Below the pieces are notes generated by a model. It saw nothing but the letters and a program-made list of their open reading frames with translations. It did not search any database and had not been told where the DNA came from. A stretch of DNA of 64,000 bases, taken from Niabella agricola. Its GTDB lineage: Bacteria > Bacteroidota > Bacteroidia > Chitinophagales > Chitinophagaceae. Location: positions 186,001 to 250,000 of the forward strand of contig NZ_JAJHIZ010000002.1 of the NCBI RefSeq assembly GCF_021538615.1, given 5' to 3'. This document shows, piece by piece, positions 9,701 through 17,417 of the stretch (the stretch's first letter is position 1; every line of letters starts with the position of its first letter). Both the position numbers and the translations under genes were made by a program.

Positions 9701-9913
9701 AAAGCCGTCATTAACCTGGGCAGCCGGTACGGCCGGGGAACGCAATTTATCATCAGTGCGCCTGCAGCATCAAGGGAAAATAAATACATACAGCGTGCCC
9801 GGCTCAACGGGCGTGTGCTGAATAGCTTCCGTTTCCCTGCCAGCGAACTGCTCAAAGGTGGCCGGCTGGAGTTGGATATGGGGCCAACGCCCAATAAGGC
9901 CTGGGGCAAATGA
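6782..9913 (+). CDS. GH92 family alpha-mannosidase with N-terminal beta-sandwich domains
   Basis: This is a 1043-aa secreted enzyme. The start at 6782 gives a signal peptide (MHKHILLKTCLSVYLTAVTI); the frame is open upstream to 6701 only through repeat DNA. Residues about 25-200 (VIWSIGKKDNSAAEFALAPG; LEGSWMVFDDLRM) resemble the carbohydrate-binding beta-sandwich (domain III) of family-4 polysaccharide lyases. A short linker domain follows. From about residue 305 a full GH92 module begins (DYVNTFLGTAHSRWMIAPGP), with CDAFWNTFWNLNQVW and GDEDQGQMSSWFVMAALGLF. The last motif has Gln where the first paralogue has Glu (DEDQGQ versus DEDEGQ). It probably trims alpha-linked mannose; the extra domain may bind substrate. 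Confidence 0.9.
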   Translation: MHKHILLKTCLSVYLTAVTILCNSQERVIWSIGKKDNSAAEFALAPGRYQDFLKEDFGWENRQYIIGRSDPKKDWPYVLPGPADAWGGTSPTAGIRTQVLNLLFDLKTVDPEAAGALIVDILHTHVNLPPYLKITVNGRSWNFRLPKGTNEAALTGDNRNLLNHTITIPLGAAILRTGTNEVQLTSLEGSWMVFDDLRMTGSAATVLNPDSAPVLIRGVKAAPWKRDAATQPLLVDIVHTDGRPMLNVKLDGRTLFNKKLEAGAATLEVPMPAVTKKIHSKYTILANGKQVASGTVTRSPQPQVQPSDYVNTFLGTAHSRWMIAPGPWMPFSMVKLSPDNQNAGWQAGYNPTFESIGTFSHVHEWTMAGLGMLPVNGPLKIKMGDESALKKDSTGYRSRINKATEEAPLGYYKADLVDYNIKAELTSTTRCSFQRYTYPQQQDGRVMIDLKIPAEYDYKILKARLTQVDAHTIEGYSVQQSKNVWSADADQDYTIYFRIEFDRPIKKMGGWINDVITGGDQLNAEQPEQMGCYVEFDTHQTPVVQVRTGISYVDAAGARRNLQEEVSTPFGWDFNAVRQHQVNAWNELLGRVRITSDDSREKMRFYTNLYRSFCRNTFSDVDGRWVDATEKIQQLKTPGDQALGCDAFWNTFWNLNQVWNLVAPEWSGKWVRSQLAMFDANGWLAKGPAGMEYIPVMVGEHEIPLLVSAYQMGIRDYDTGRLFKAVVKTATSKPERVGNGFAGNRDIEAFLKYQYVPADKGRFSNTLEYAYDNWTVGQLATAMRRPEAAVFNERGSWWKHAIDTVSGYARMRYSNGQWEQNFDPYKSGANHQYVEGNAWQLTYFVPQDVPALIHAVGKERFTDRLTKGFKASEPWRYNAPGDQYWDFPVVQGNQQSMHFAFLFNWAGQPWQTQQWSRSILDRYYGFGTADAYLGDEDQGQMSSWFVMAALGLFQTDGGCNVIPEYEITSPLYKKAVINLGSRYGRGTQFIISAPAASRENKYIQRARLNGRVLNSFRFPASELLKGGRLELDMGPTPNKAWGK

Positions 9914-9958
9914 TTTTCTTTGGCGTGACAAGAATCAATGCAGCACCTGTTGATCCGG

Positions 9959-10180
9959 TTAATTGGATGCCGAAGATTTAATATCAAAAATATTATTGAT
10001 TGTTAACCAGCGTTTGAATTTTTCAGGATGCTCCGGTGTAAAATGCACAATGCTTTTGTTCTGGAGCATAATTGAAAATATACCCGATGATTCAGCATAT
10101 TTATACAGCTGTTCCGGGGTGTAATTAAAACCAGGGTATAGAACCGGGTTTAGGGTATGGAATTCCGATGTCATAGGCAT
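9959..10180 (-). CDS. Small conserved-looking hypothetical protein (73 aa)
   Basis: The 73-aa product has no signal or membrane segment. It contains GFNYTPEQLYKYAESSG and SIVHFTPEHPEKFKRWLTIN, a pattern I recall from small proteins of Bacteroidota, but no function is known to me. Support for a real gene is regular codon use, an isolated position between a plus-strand GH92 and a minus-strand peptidase, and a promoter-like sequence about 40 bp upstream (10220-10249). Confidence 0.6.
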   Translation of the reverse strand: MPMTSEFHTLNPVLYPGFNYTPEQLYKYAESSGIFSIMLQNKSIVHFTPEHPEKFKRWLTINNIFDIKSSASN

Positions 10181-10219
10181 TCGTTACAAATTGTGATAAT
10201 CAGGCATTAAAATCCGGCG

Positions 10220-10249
10220 CAATTTATACCGGTTTATGCGAACCGCAAA
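10220..10249 (-). promoter_or_regulatory. Candidate Bacteroidota promoter for the 73-aa gene
   Basis: On the minus strand TTTG (10249-10246) is followed after 19 bp by TAAATTG (10226-10220). This approximates the Bacteroidota -33 TTTG / -7 TAnnTTTG arrangement, with one imperfect position in the -7 box. The start codon at 10180 would leave a leader of roughly 30 nt. Confidence 0.35.
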
Positions 10250-10345
10250 TTAACACAGGTTAATTTATTGCCGTTGGTATTTACTAATAGACGACAAACT
10301 TCCGGTGACGCCGCTGCGTTGCTCCAGCTATTCTGACGGGCGGTT

Positions 10346-12913
10346 TTACGGTGTAATCATCCGGGCCCTCCGCAGGTTGTCCGTACCCTGTAGGATCTTG
10401 GCTTTTAAATGAGGGTCCACTTGCGGATGGGTCTGCAAAAAACGGCTTACGATCTCATAGGCCGATGCTGACTGGTAGCTGCCAAAGCTGGACTGGATCC
10501 AGTTTCCGGGGAAGAAGATATCGCCCGTACGCTGAATCTCGGGTAGTAGTTCCAGGGTCTGCTCAAGGTACTTTTCTGCAGCCGGCTGCCGGAGCGGATG
10601 ATGCAGGTAGCCCAGCGCGGCGCCTACCGCGGATTCGTTGGACCGGTTTTCGCGTTTTTTTAAGCCGGCGAAAAAAGCATCGCGGACGGCGGCACCCCGC
10701 GAAAGCGCTGGCATGATGATGCGGAACCGTTGAATGCGGTCGGGGTCCTTAACACGGCGAAGCTGCTGCTGCAGGATGCTATCACTTTTTTGATCTCTCA
10801 ACGCAAGGGCAAAAGCAAGATTCGTATAATCTTCTTCTTTTAAAACCACATCGGCCGGTGGGTCCTGGCTGTACCAGATGGCATAGAGCCGCGCCAGGGC
10901 CGGTTCTGTTTCAAAAACCGACTGGTAACAACCAAACAGGATCTTTTTATTGTTGGGATTTTTTTGTTGCTGCAGGGCACTCCAGATGCTGTTTTCCAGC
11001 CGGCCGGTCCATTGCCGGCGTTGTTGCGGTGGCATAAAATTCCAGTAGATGGAACTGATATATCCGGTAAGCAACCGCATGTTTAGTTCAACCGTTTCTT
11101 TATGCAAACCGTCAGCGAAAAGTTGCAGCAGTTGTGCAGGGGTATTGTAGCGGCCGTTGAGCATATTCTCATACAGGGTAATATAGGCCGAGGCGCGGCT
11201 TACATAATTTTCAATGGTAAATAAATGAGGCAACATGGCTGTATCAACGGGCCATACACCATAGCCCATACCCGAGGCATTGAACTGGATGAACAGCGGG
11301 CGCTTTCGTTCGGTGGCGCGCGGTACTTCCTGCCCGGCCATACTATCGCTAACGGTAATGGTGCGTACCATCCCCTCATAATAAAAGCTGATATCCAGGC
11401 GTTGCGGCCAAACCCGGTTCCGGCCAAATTCCGGCTGTTGCGAAAGAGTAAAACCCGTGATCTGGTTTCCCGCGGTATCATAGGAGGCGCGATAATCAAA
11501 TACCGGCCGGCCGGGTTCATTTACCCAAACGGTATTCCAGGCGTTGAGGTCGGCCGGGGTGCCGGTATCCAGGATCCGGATCAGATCGGGCCAGGAGGCA
11601 TTCTTAAAGGCATAGGTTTTCAGGTATTGCTGCACCCCTTGCTGGAAGGCCGTGGCACCCATCAGCTCTTCCAGTTGCCGCATCATTACCGGTGATTTAT
11701 GATAAATGATCCCGCCGTAAAGTGTTCCCGCTTTTTCCAGGTTTTCCAGCGGTTGCCGGATCGGGTTGGCGCCCGTAGTGCGGTCAACGGCATAAGCCGG
11801 CGGCAAATGATCGGTAAGGAATTTTAATGAAAAGCCCTGTTCATGCCCGGGAGTAGCCGTGGCCTTGTCTGCCATAAAATTAGCAAAGACCTCCTTCATC
11901 CAAACATCGGAGAACCAGCTCATCGTAACCAGGTCGCCGAACCACATATGTGCCGCCTCATGGGCCAGCAACTGCGCACGGCTGTTTAGTTGGCCTTCGG
12001 TGGCATCTTTTGTTAAAAACAGGGTGGAGGCCTGCAGCAGGATGGCGCCGGGGTGTTCCATGCCCCCGAACTGGAAATCGGGGATGGCTACCAGGCCATG
12101 TTTCTGGAAGGGATAGGGAATGCCCGTCCATTGCTCATAAAATGTGATTACTTTTTTATACTGGTCAAAAACAGCTGTCAGGCTATTGCTGATTTTTTCG
12201 GGATCCGTCTCCCTGTACAGGAATTCGATCGTGCCGTTGCGCCATTGTTCGCGGGCTACATGAAACTTCCCGGCAGCAAACGAAAAAAGATAAGTGCTGA
12301 TCTTATCAGAAGGCGCAAAATGCAAGGTCTTCCGTCCGTTGCGGATAATTGAATCGCGCAACTGGCCGTTGGCAATGGCTGTCCAGTGTTGCGGAATCAC
12401 CAGGCTAAGATTAAAGACGGCTTTGAGATCCGGTTGATCAAAACAAGGAAAGGCTGTCCGGGCCCGGTCGGGTACGAATAAGGTGTATAAAAAATCATCC
12501 CGCCGGTTCAACGCCTGGTCGCCGGCTATAAAATCGATGGCAATCGTATTGTGCCCTTTTTTTAGTAGTCTCCCTTTAATAACGATGTGCTCGTTCCTGT
12601 GCTGGAGCAGGGTTTCCGTTCCGTTCACAAGGATCTTTTTTATCTTTTTCGGATCCTCCTTGAAGTCTAGAAACAAAGGAGTAGCGGATGTGCCGGAATA
12701 CTGAAAGGCCAGCTGTTCCCGCGCAGTAATGGCTGTTTCTTTGCTTTCGGGGATATCGAACGACAAATCATACCGGAGATCGGTAATGGCATGCCTACGG
12801 ATATTGGCCAACGTATCCGAAACGCCGTTGCTGACGACCACTTCTTTTGACCGTTCCCTGCAGGAGATGATGCCTAACAGGAATAAGATAAAGCAAACCG
12901 GTATCCATTTCAT
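10346..12913 (-). CDS. M1 family zinc aminopeptidase (lipoprotein)
   Basis: This 855-aa protein has a lipoprotein signal with Cys at residue 18 (LLGIISC). The zinc site HEAAH is at 318-322 and the third ligand, Glu341, is 18 residues further on, in WMKEVFANFM, as in all M1 gluzincins. The exopeptidase loop is GGMEHPGAI, a variant of the usual GAMEN. The C-terminal half is the helical ERAP1-like domain. It is probably anchored facing the periplasm or the surface and removes N-terminal residues from peptides. It is transcribed alone, opposite to the FAD oxidoreductase. Confidence 0.92.
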   Translation of the reverse strand: MKWIPVCFILFLLGIISCRERSKEVVVSNGVSDTLANIRRHAITDLRYDLSFDIPESKETAITAREQLAFQYSGTSATPLFLDFKEDPKKIKKILVNGTETLLQHRNEHIVIKGRLLKKGHNTIAIDFIAGDQALNRRDDFLYTLFVPDRARTAFPCFDQPDLKAVFNLSLVIPQHWTAIANGQLRDSIIRNGRKTLHFAPSDKISTYLFSFAAGKFHVAREQWRNGTIEFLYRETDPEKISNSLTAVFDQYKKVITFYEQWTGIPYPFQKHGLVAIPDFQFGGMEHPGAILLQASTLFLTKDATEGQLNSRAQLLAHEAAHMWFGDLVTMSWFSDVWMKEVFANFMADKATATPGHEQGFSLKFLTDHLPPAYAVDRTTGANPIRQPLENLEKAGTLYGGIIYHKSPVMMRQLEELMGATAFQQGVQQYLKTYAFKNASWPDLIRILDTGTPADLNAWNTVWVNEPGRPVFDYRASYDTAGNQITGFTLSQQPEFGRNRVWPQRLDISFYYEGMVRTITVSDSMAGQEVPRATERKRPLFIQFNASGMGYGVWPVDTAMLPHLFTIENYVSRASAYITLYENMLNGRYNTPAQLLQLFADGLHKETVELNMRLLTGYISSIYWNFMPPQQRRQWTGRLENSIWSALQQQKNPNNKKILFGCYQSVFETEPALARLYAIWYSQDPPADVVLKEEDYTNLAFALALRDQKSDSILQQQLRRVKDPDRIQRFRIIMPALSRGAAVRDAFFAGLKKRENRSNESAVGAALGYLHHPLRQPAAEKYLEQTLELLPEIQRTGDIFFPGNWIQSSFGSYQSASAYEIVSRFLQTHPQVDPHLKAKILQGTDNLRRARMITP

Positions 12914-12980
12914 AGCTGTAAAGATATTGCGGTTTTATTTGCCGTGTTTAAAGTGTTTGCAAGGGACAATTCACATTTCG

Positions 12981-13080
12981 CTACCGTCATGCCGACCGAA
13001 GTGGAGGCATCTCCTAAAAACAGGACGACTTCTCGATTGCATTCGAAGTGAGATTGAAAGAATAATCATTTTAGGCGGAC
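12981..13080. repeat. Solo copy of an interspersed repeat (GTCATGCCGACCGAAG type)
   Basis: The gap between the M1 peptidase and the FAD oxidoreductase carries GTCATGCCGACCGAAGTGG at 12986, followed by GGCATCTCC and an imperfect hairpin (TCTCGATTGCATTCGAAGTGAGA region). It is related in wording to the GTCATTTCGACCGCAGCGG unit of the 16591-17275 array but lacks the rest of that unit. No gene is visible in this 259-bp gap. Confidence 0.55.
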
Positions 13081-13172
13081 ATCTGAAATGAACCCGCTGT
13101 AAAATATATCTGAAAAGAACAAATGAAAGAGTTTGGTTATATTAGCAGCATTTATACGATCGTTTGGCGTTT

Positions 13173-14873
13173 ATGAAGCGAAGAGATTTTATGCAACTGC
13201 TGGGCGCAAGCAGTGCCGGCACCGTTTTGAGCACGGCTGCTCCTTTTACTGCTGCCGCAAAGGTTATCGCCAATGAAACGGCGGTGTTGCAGGCCGATGT
13301 AGTGATTGCCGGCGGCGGACTGGGCGGTGTAGCAGCTGCCCTTGCCTGTTTGAGAAATGGGTTCACCGTGGTACTGACAGAAGTTACGGATTGGCTGGGC
13401 GGACAGCTCACCTCCCAGGGCGTACCACCGGATGAGCATCCATGGATTGAAACGCACGGTGCTCCGCAATCTTACCGGGAGCTCCGCAACCGCATCCGCG
13501 ATCATTACCGCCAGTATTACCCGCTTACAGAAAAAGCAAGGAATAACCCGCAACTGAACCCAGGCAACGGGGCGGTTTCCCGGCTTTGTCATGAACCGGC
13601 TGTTGCGGAAACGGTAATCCGCCAGCTATTGATGCCTTTTTGTTCTAACGGACAGCTGGTAATACTGACGGAGCATAGCGCGGTAAAGGCAACGGTAACC
13701 GGTGCGCGTGTAACCTCCGTTACCGTAAAGGATGAAAAGAACAGGAAACAGTGTCTGTTGAAAAGCGACTACTTTATTGACGCAACAGAACTGGGTGATC
13801 TGCTGCTATTGACCGGAACCGCTTATATTACAGGTACAGAGTCGCAAAGCCAGACCAATGAACTGCATGCCCCAGTGGTGCCGGACGCCCGCAACAACCA
13901 GGCATTTACCATGTGCTTTGCCATGGACTATATTGAGGGCGCGGATCACACCATAGCACGGCCGGCAGATTATGCCTTCTGGCGCAATTACACACCGGCA
14001 TTGCAACCGGCCTGGCCGGGAAAATTGCTCAGCCTTCAATATGCACAGCCACAAACCCTGCAACCCAAAGACCTGGGCTTTGCACCGGACGGCAGTGCTA
14101 CCGGGTCTTTATTGAACTTATGGAACTACCGCCGGATCATCGACCGCAAAAATTTTAAAGACGGATTTTATAAAGGCGATATCTCCATTGTTAACTGGCC
14201 TCAGAATGACTATATACCCGGAAACATTGTAGATGTAACCCCGCAGGTATTTCGCAAACAGGTAGAACAAGCCAAACAGCTCAGTTTATCCCTTTTTTAC
14301 TGGCTGCAAACGGAGGCACCGCGGCCCGGCGGCGGCAAAGGATGGCCAGGGTTGCGTTTGCGCAACGATGTAATGGGCACTGCTGATGGGTTGGCGAAGT
14401 ATCCCTATATCCGCGAATCCCGGAGGATTAAAGCGCAGTTTACAGTTCTCGAAGAACATGTAGGGCGCGAACAGCGGGCATCGGTAACGGGTACAAACAA
14501 ACAGAAAGCCGCGGATTTTTTTGATTCTGTAGGTGTCGGGTATTATCATATTGATCTGCATCCCAGCAGCCGGGGGAATAATTATATCGATTTTCCGTCC
14601 CTGCCGTTCCAGATTCCGCTGGGCGCCTTACTGCCTGTGAAGATGGAAAATATTTTTCCGGCCAATAAGAACATCGGCACTACCCATATTACCAATGGCT
14701 GCTACCGCCTGCATCCTGTAGAGTGGAGCATCGGCGAAGCCGTTGGATTATTACTTGTATTTGCAAAGGCGCAGGGCGTATTGCCGGCAACGGTGCGGAA
14801 GGACCGGGAACTGCTGAAAAAATTCCAGGAATTTATCCGGAGTCAGGGAGTGGAAACCCATTGGCCGGAGTGA
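13173..14873 (+). CDS. Tat-exported FAD-dependent oxidoreductase (FAD_oxidored, PF12831 type)
   Basis: This 566-aa protein begins at the ATG at 13173; a TTG at 13164 is possible but less likely. The N-terminus MKRRDFMQLLGASSAG is a twin-arginine-like signal. The dinucleotide-binding motif VVIAGGGLGGVAAALACL follows, then TDWLGGQLTSQGV, typical of the large FAD-dependent family found near PUL genes. C-terminal RRIKAQFTVLEEHVG and ITNGCYRLHPVEWSIGEAVG fit the same family. The substrate is unknown. A paralogue lies in the second PUL at 55664. Confidence 0.85.
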   Translation: MKRRDFMQLLGASSAGTVLSTAAPFTAAAKVIANETAVLQADVVIAGGGLGGVAAALACLRNGFTVVLTEVTDWLGGQLTSQGVPPDEHPWIETHGAPQSYRELRNRIRDHYRQYYPLTEKARNNPQLNPGNGAVSRLCHEPAVAETVIRQLLMPFCSNGQLVILTEHSAVKATVTGARVTSVTVKDEKNRKQCLLKSDYFIDATELGDLLLLTGTAYITGTESQSQTNELHAPVVPDARNNQAFTMCFAMDYIEGADHTIARPADYAFWRNYTPALQPAWPGKLLSLQYAQPQTLQPKDLGFAPDGSATGSLLNLWNYRRIIDRKNFKDGFYKGDISIVNWPQNDYIPGNIVDVTPQVFRKQVEQAKQLSLSLFYWLQTEAPRPGGGKGWPGLRLRNDVMGTADGLAKYPYIRESRRIKAQFTVLEEHVGREQRASVTGTNKQKAADFFDSVGVGYYHIDLHPSSRGNNYIDFPSLPFQIPLGALLPVKMENIFPANKNIGTTHITNGCYRLHPVEWSIGEAVGLLLVFAKAQGVLPATVRKDRELLKKFQEFIRSQGVETHWPE

Positions 14874-14885
14874 CCTAGGTTTGTT

Positions 14886-15151
14886 TGAGGTTTCAGGTTC
14901 AACGTTTCACGCGTGCCCGCCGTGACGGGTTAGATCCGTTTGATATTTGATGCGGAATCGCCGATTGCAAGATAACAGTGATTACTGATGGTTGAAGACT
15001 GAACGCTGATTGAAGGCGTTTGTTCACTTTTTGCGCGGGATGCTCTGAAAATCAGCAACATCAGCTAGGCAATGGCCCGCGGATAGCACAGGTCAGGCGC
15101 AGAAAAAGTCATCAGCGTAAATCAGCGAAAAAATTTGCGCAGATCAGCGGG
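14886..15151. repeat. Intergenic repeat fragments: family D copy and a single family A module
   Basis: The 381-bp gap before rimO has no gene. At 14886-14970 it holds a family D copy (GCGTGCCCGCCGTGACGGGTT core plus the ...GATGCGGAATC tail), also seen at 27395 and, inverted, at 30470. At 15076-15151 it holds one family A module opening CCCGCGGAT and closing ATCAGCGGG (76 bp). The rest looks like degraded repeat and, near 15222, a promoter element. Confidence 0.75.
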
Positions 15152-15221
15152 AAAGACGATCGTTGTTGCGCGCATTTGCCAGCAAGGGGCAATTGTAACA
15201 GCGCATATCCGGCTGATACCG

Positions 15222-15229
15222 TACCTTTG
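15222..15229 (+). promoter_or_regulatory. Predicted -7 element (TACCTTTG) of rimO
   Basis: TACCTTTG matches the Bacteroidota TAnnTTTG -7 consensus exactly and lies 26 bp before the proposed TTG start of rimO. A TTG at 15193-15195 could be the -33 element, but the spacing (26 bp) is longer than the usual 19-21. The short leader it implies agrees with a start at 15255. Confidence 0.45.
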
Positions 15230-15254
15230 CAGCTTCTAAAATTGAAAATCCGGT

Positions 15255-16565
15255 TTGAAAGCAAAAACATTAAAGAAGGACAAGGTAAACATCATTACCC
15301 TGGGGTGCAGCAAAAATATGGTAGACAGCGAAGTGCTGAGCGGACAGCTGCGGGCCAATGATATTGAGGTAACCCACGAGAACAAGAAATTTGATCACAA
15401 TATTGTGGTGGTAAACACCTGCGGTTTTATCGACAAGGCCAAGGAAGAAAGCATCAATACGATTTTAGAACAGGTAGAATATAAGAAGCGCGGCAAGCTG
15501 GATAAAGTATATGTGACGGGCTGCCTCAGCGAACGCTATAAAAATAATCTTGAAACCGAGATTCCCGAAGTGGACGCTTTCTTCGGCACTATGGAGCTGC
15601 CGCTGATCCTGAAACAATTTGAAGCCGATTACAAAACCGAACTGTTGGGTGAACGACTCCTGGCAACGCCCAAACATTATGCCTACCTGAAGATCTCCGA
15701 AGGCTGTAACCGCACCTGTTCGTTTTGTGCCATTCCCCTGATGCGCGGGAAGCATGTGAGTAAAACCATCGAGCAGGTAGTGGCGGAAGCGGAAGGCCTG
15801 GTGAAGAAAGGTGTAAAGGAGATCATGCTGATCGCCCAGGAATTAACGTACTACGGGCTGGATATTTATAAGAAACGGATGCTGCCGGACCTGATGAACC
15901 GCCTGGCAGACATTCCCGGCCTGGAATGGATCCGCCTGCATTATGCGTATCCTACAAAATTTCCGTTGGAGATCCTGGATGTGATGCGCCAGCGGGATAA
16001 TATCTGTAACTATCTTGATATGCCCCTGCAACATGCTGCGGATAATATGCTCAACGCGATGAAACGGCAAATCACCCGGGCCGAGATGGAAGACCTGGTA
16101 AGCGCCATCCGGGAGAAAGTTCCGGGTATTTGTTTACGCACCACCCTGATCGCAGGTTTTCCGGGTGAAACCCTGGATGATATTGAGGAATTAAAGCAGT
16201 TCCTTGCAAAGGAACGCTTCGACCGCGTAGGCATCTTTACCTATTCGCACGAAGAAGACACTACCGCCTACCTGTTGTCTGATACCATTCCCCAGGAAGA
16301 AAAGGAGCGCCGCGCCCAGGAAATTATGGAATTCCAGCAGGAGATCTCCTATGAACTGAACCAGGAAAAAGTAGGGAAGACCTTCAAAACCCTGATCGAT
16401 AAAAAAGAGGCAGGCCGTTATATCGGCCGTACCGAATTCGACAGCGTGGAAGTGGATAATGAAGTAATCATTACCGGCACCGATAAATTGAAGATCGGCG
16501 AATTTTACAATGTACAGATCGAAAAGGCCTATGATTACGATCTGGAAGGTATTGTGGTGAAATAA
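15255..16565 (+). CDS. rimO: Ribosomal protein S12 methylthiotransferase RimO
   Basis: This 436-aa radical-SAM enzyme methylthiolates an Asp of ribosomal protein S12. The N-terminal UPF0004 domain (IITLGCSKNMVDSEVLSGQL; VVNTCGFIDKAKEES; VTGCLSERY) supplies three cluster-binding cysteines. The radical-SAM motif CNRTCSFC has Cys151, Cys155 and Cys158. A C-terminal TRAM domain ends the protein. The start is unusual: there is no ATG before the conserved core and an in-frame TGA lies at 15243, so TTG at 15255 is the best start. IITLGCSKN separates RimO from MiaB. Confidence 0.95.
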   Translation: MKAKTLKKDKVNIITLGCSKNMVDSEVLSGQLRANDIEVTHENKKFDHNIVVVNTCGFIDKAKEESINTILEQVEYKKRGKLDKVYVTGCLSERYKNNLETEIPEVDAFFGTMELPLILKQFEADYKTELLGERLLATPKHYAYLKISEGCNRTCSFCAIPLMRGKHVSKTIEQVVAEAEGLVKKGVKEIMLIAQELTYYGLDIYKKRMLPDLMNRLADIPGLEWIRLHYAYPTKFPLEILDVMRQRDNICNYLDMPLQHAADNMLNAMKRQITRAEMEDLVSAIREKVPGICLRTTLIAGFPGETLDDIEELKQFLAKERFDRVGIFTYSHEEDTTAYLLSDTIPQEEKERRAQEIMEFQQEISYELNQEKVGKTFKTLIDKKEAGRYIGRTEFDSVEVDNEVIITGTDKLKIGEFYNVQIEKAYDYDLEGIVVK

Positions 16566-16590
16566 CCACCGGTAGTCCCAAGTACAAATC

Positions 16591-17275
16591 TTCCGTCGTT
16601 TCGGCTGCATGAAGGAATCCGTAGCGACTAAAAAAACTCCGTCATTTCGACCGCAGCGGAGCAATCTTTACGTCAACATATAACCAGACAGGATTAAAGA
16701 CCGCCTGCATGAAAGAAAACATAGAGGCCCCTCCGCAAGGATCGGGGTGACGATGATATTTCTTTCGTGCAAAAAAACTCCGTCATTTCGACCGTAGCGG
16801 AGAAATCTTTACGTCAACATATAACCAGACAGGATTAAAGACCGCCTGCATGAAAGAAAACATAGAGGCCCCTCCGCAAGGATCAGGGTGACGATGATAT
16901 TTCTTTCGTGCAAAAAAACTCCGTCGTTTCGACCGTAGCGGAGCAATCTTTACGTCAACATATAACCAGACCGGATTAAAGACCGCCTGCATGAAAAAAA
17001 CATAGAGACCCCTCCGCAAGGGTCGGGGTGACGATAGCTTTTTCATTGGCGTTACAAATCATCCGTCGTTTCGACCGTAGCGGAGAAACCTTTACGTTAT
17101 CATACAAGCAGACAGGATTAAAAGACCACCTGCATGAAGGAACCCATAGAGACCCCTCCACAAGGATCGGGGTGACGATGATATTTCTCTCGTGCAAAAA
17201 AACTCCGTCGTTTCGACCGCAGCGGAGAAACCTTTATGTCATCATACAAGCAGGCAGATTAAAAGATCCGCAAAG
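16591..17275. repeat. Tandem array of 141-142-bp repeats, family B
   Basis: GTCATTTCGACCG or GTCGTTTCGACCG recurs at 16641, 16782, 16923, 17065 and 17207 (spacing 141, 141, 142, 142), after a truncated start at 16595. Each unit opens with CTCCGTCATTTCGACCG and ends with CCCCTCCGCAAGGATCGGGG followed by TGACG, so the CGTCA start and TGACG end are inverted. This is a REP/BIME-like layout. The copies differ by only a few bases, so amplification was recent. No gene is credible in this 850-bp gap. Confidence 0.92.
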
Positions 17276-17317
17276 AGCCGGTAAATGAAATATAATTGGA
17301 ACTGCCGGCGTATCTTA

Positions 17318-17396
17318 GTGCGATCAACTATTTCTCCTGCAATGGACCTGTTGAAAGCAATACAGAGCAGGTGAAAGTCCCTGCCGGTGCATAAAT
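17318..17396 (+). other. Possible truncated 5' end of a group II intron
   Basis: GTGCG at 17318 resembles the GUGYG 5' end of group II introns. About 50 bp later GCAGGTGAAAGTCCCTGCC recalls the GGTGAAAGTCC element of bacterial group II intron domain I, here able to form a GCAGG/CCTGC hairpin. No reverse transcriptase or 3' end is present before the next gene at 17418. It could equally be a chance match or part of that gene's leader. Confidence 0.25.
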
Positions 17397-17417
17397 GATA
17401 TAAATAAGCCCAAAACG

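Noticed and set aside
8798..9745. 315-codon minus-strand open frame inside the second GH92
   Set aside because: It is entirely antisense to conserved GH92 motifs; a shadow frame.
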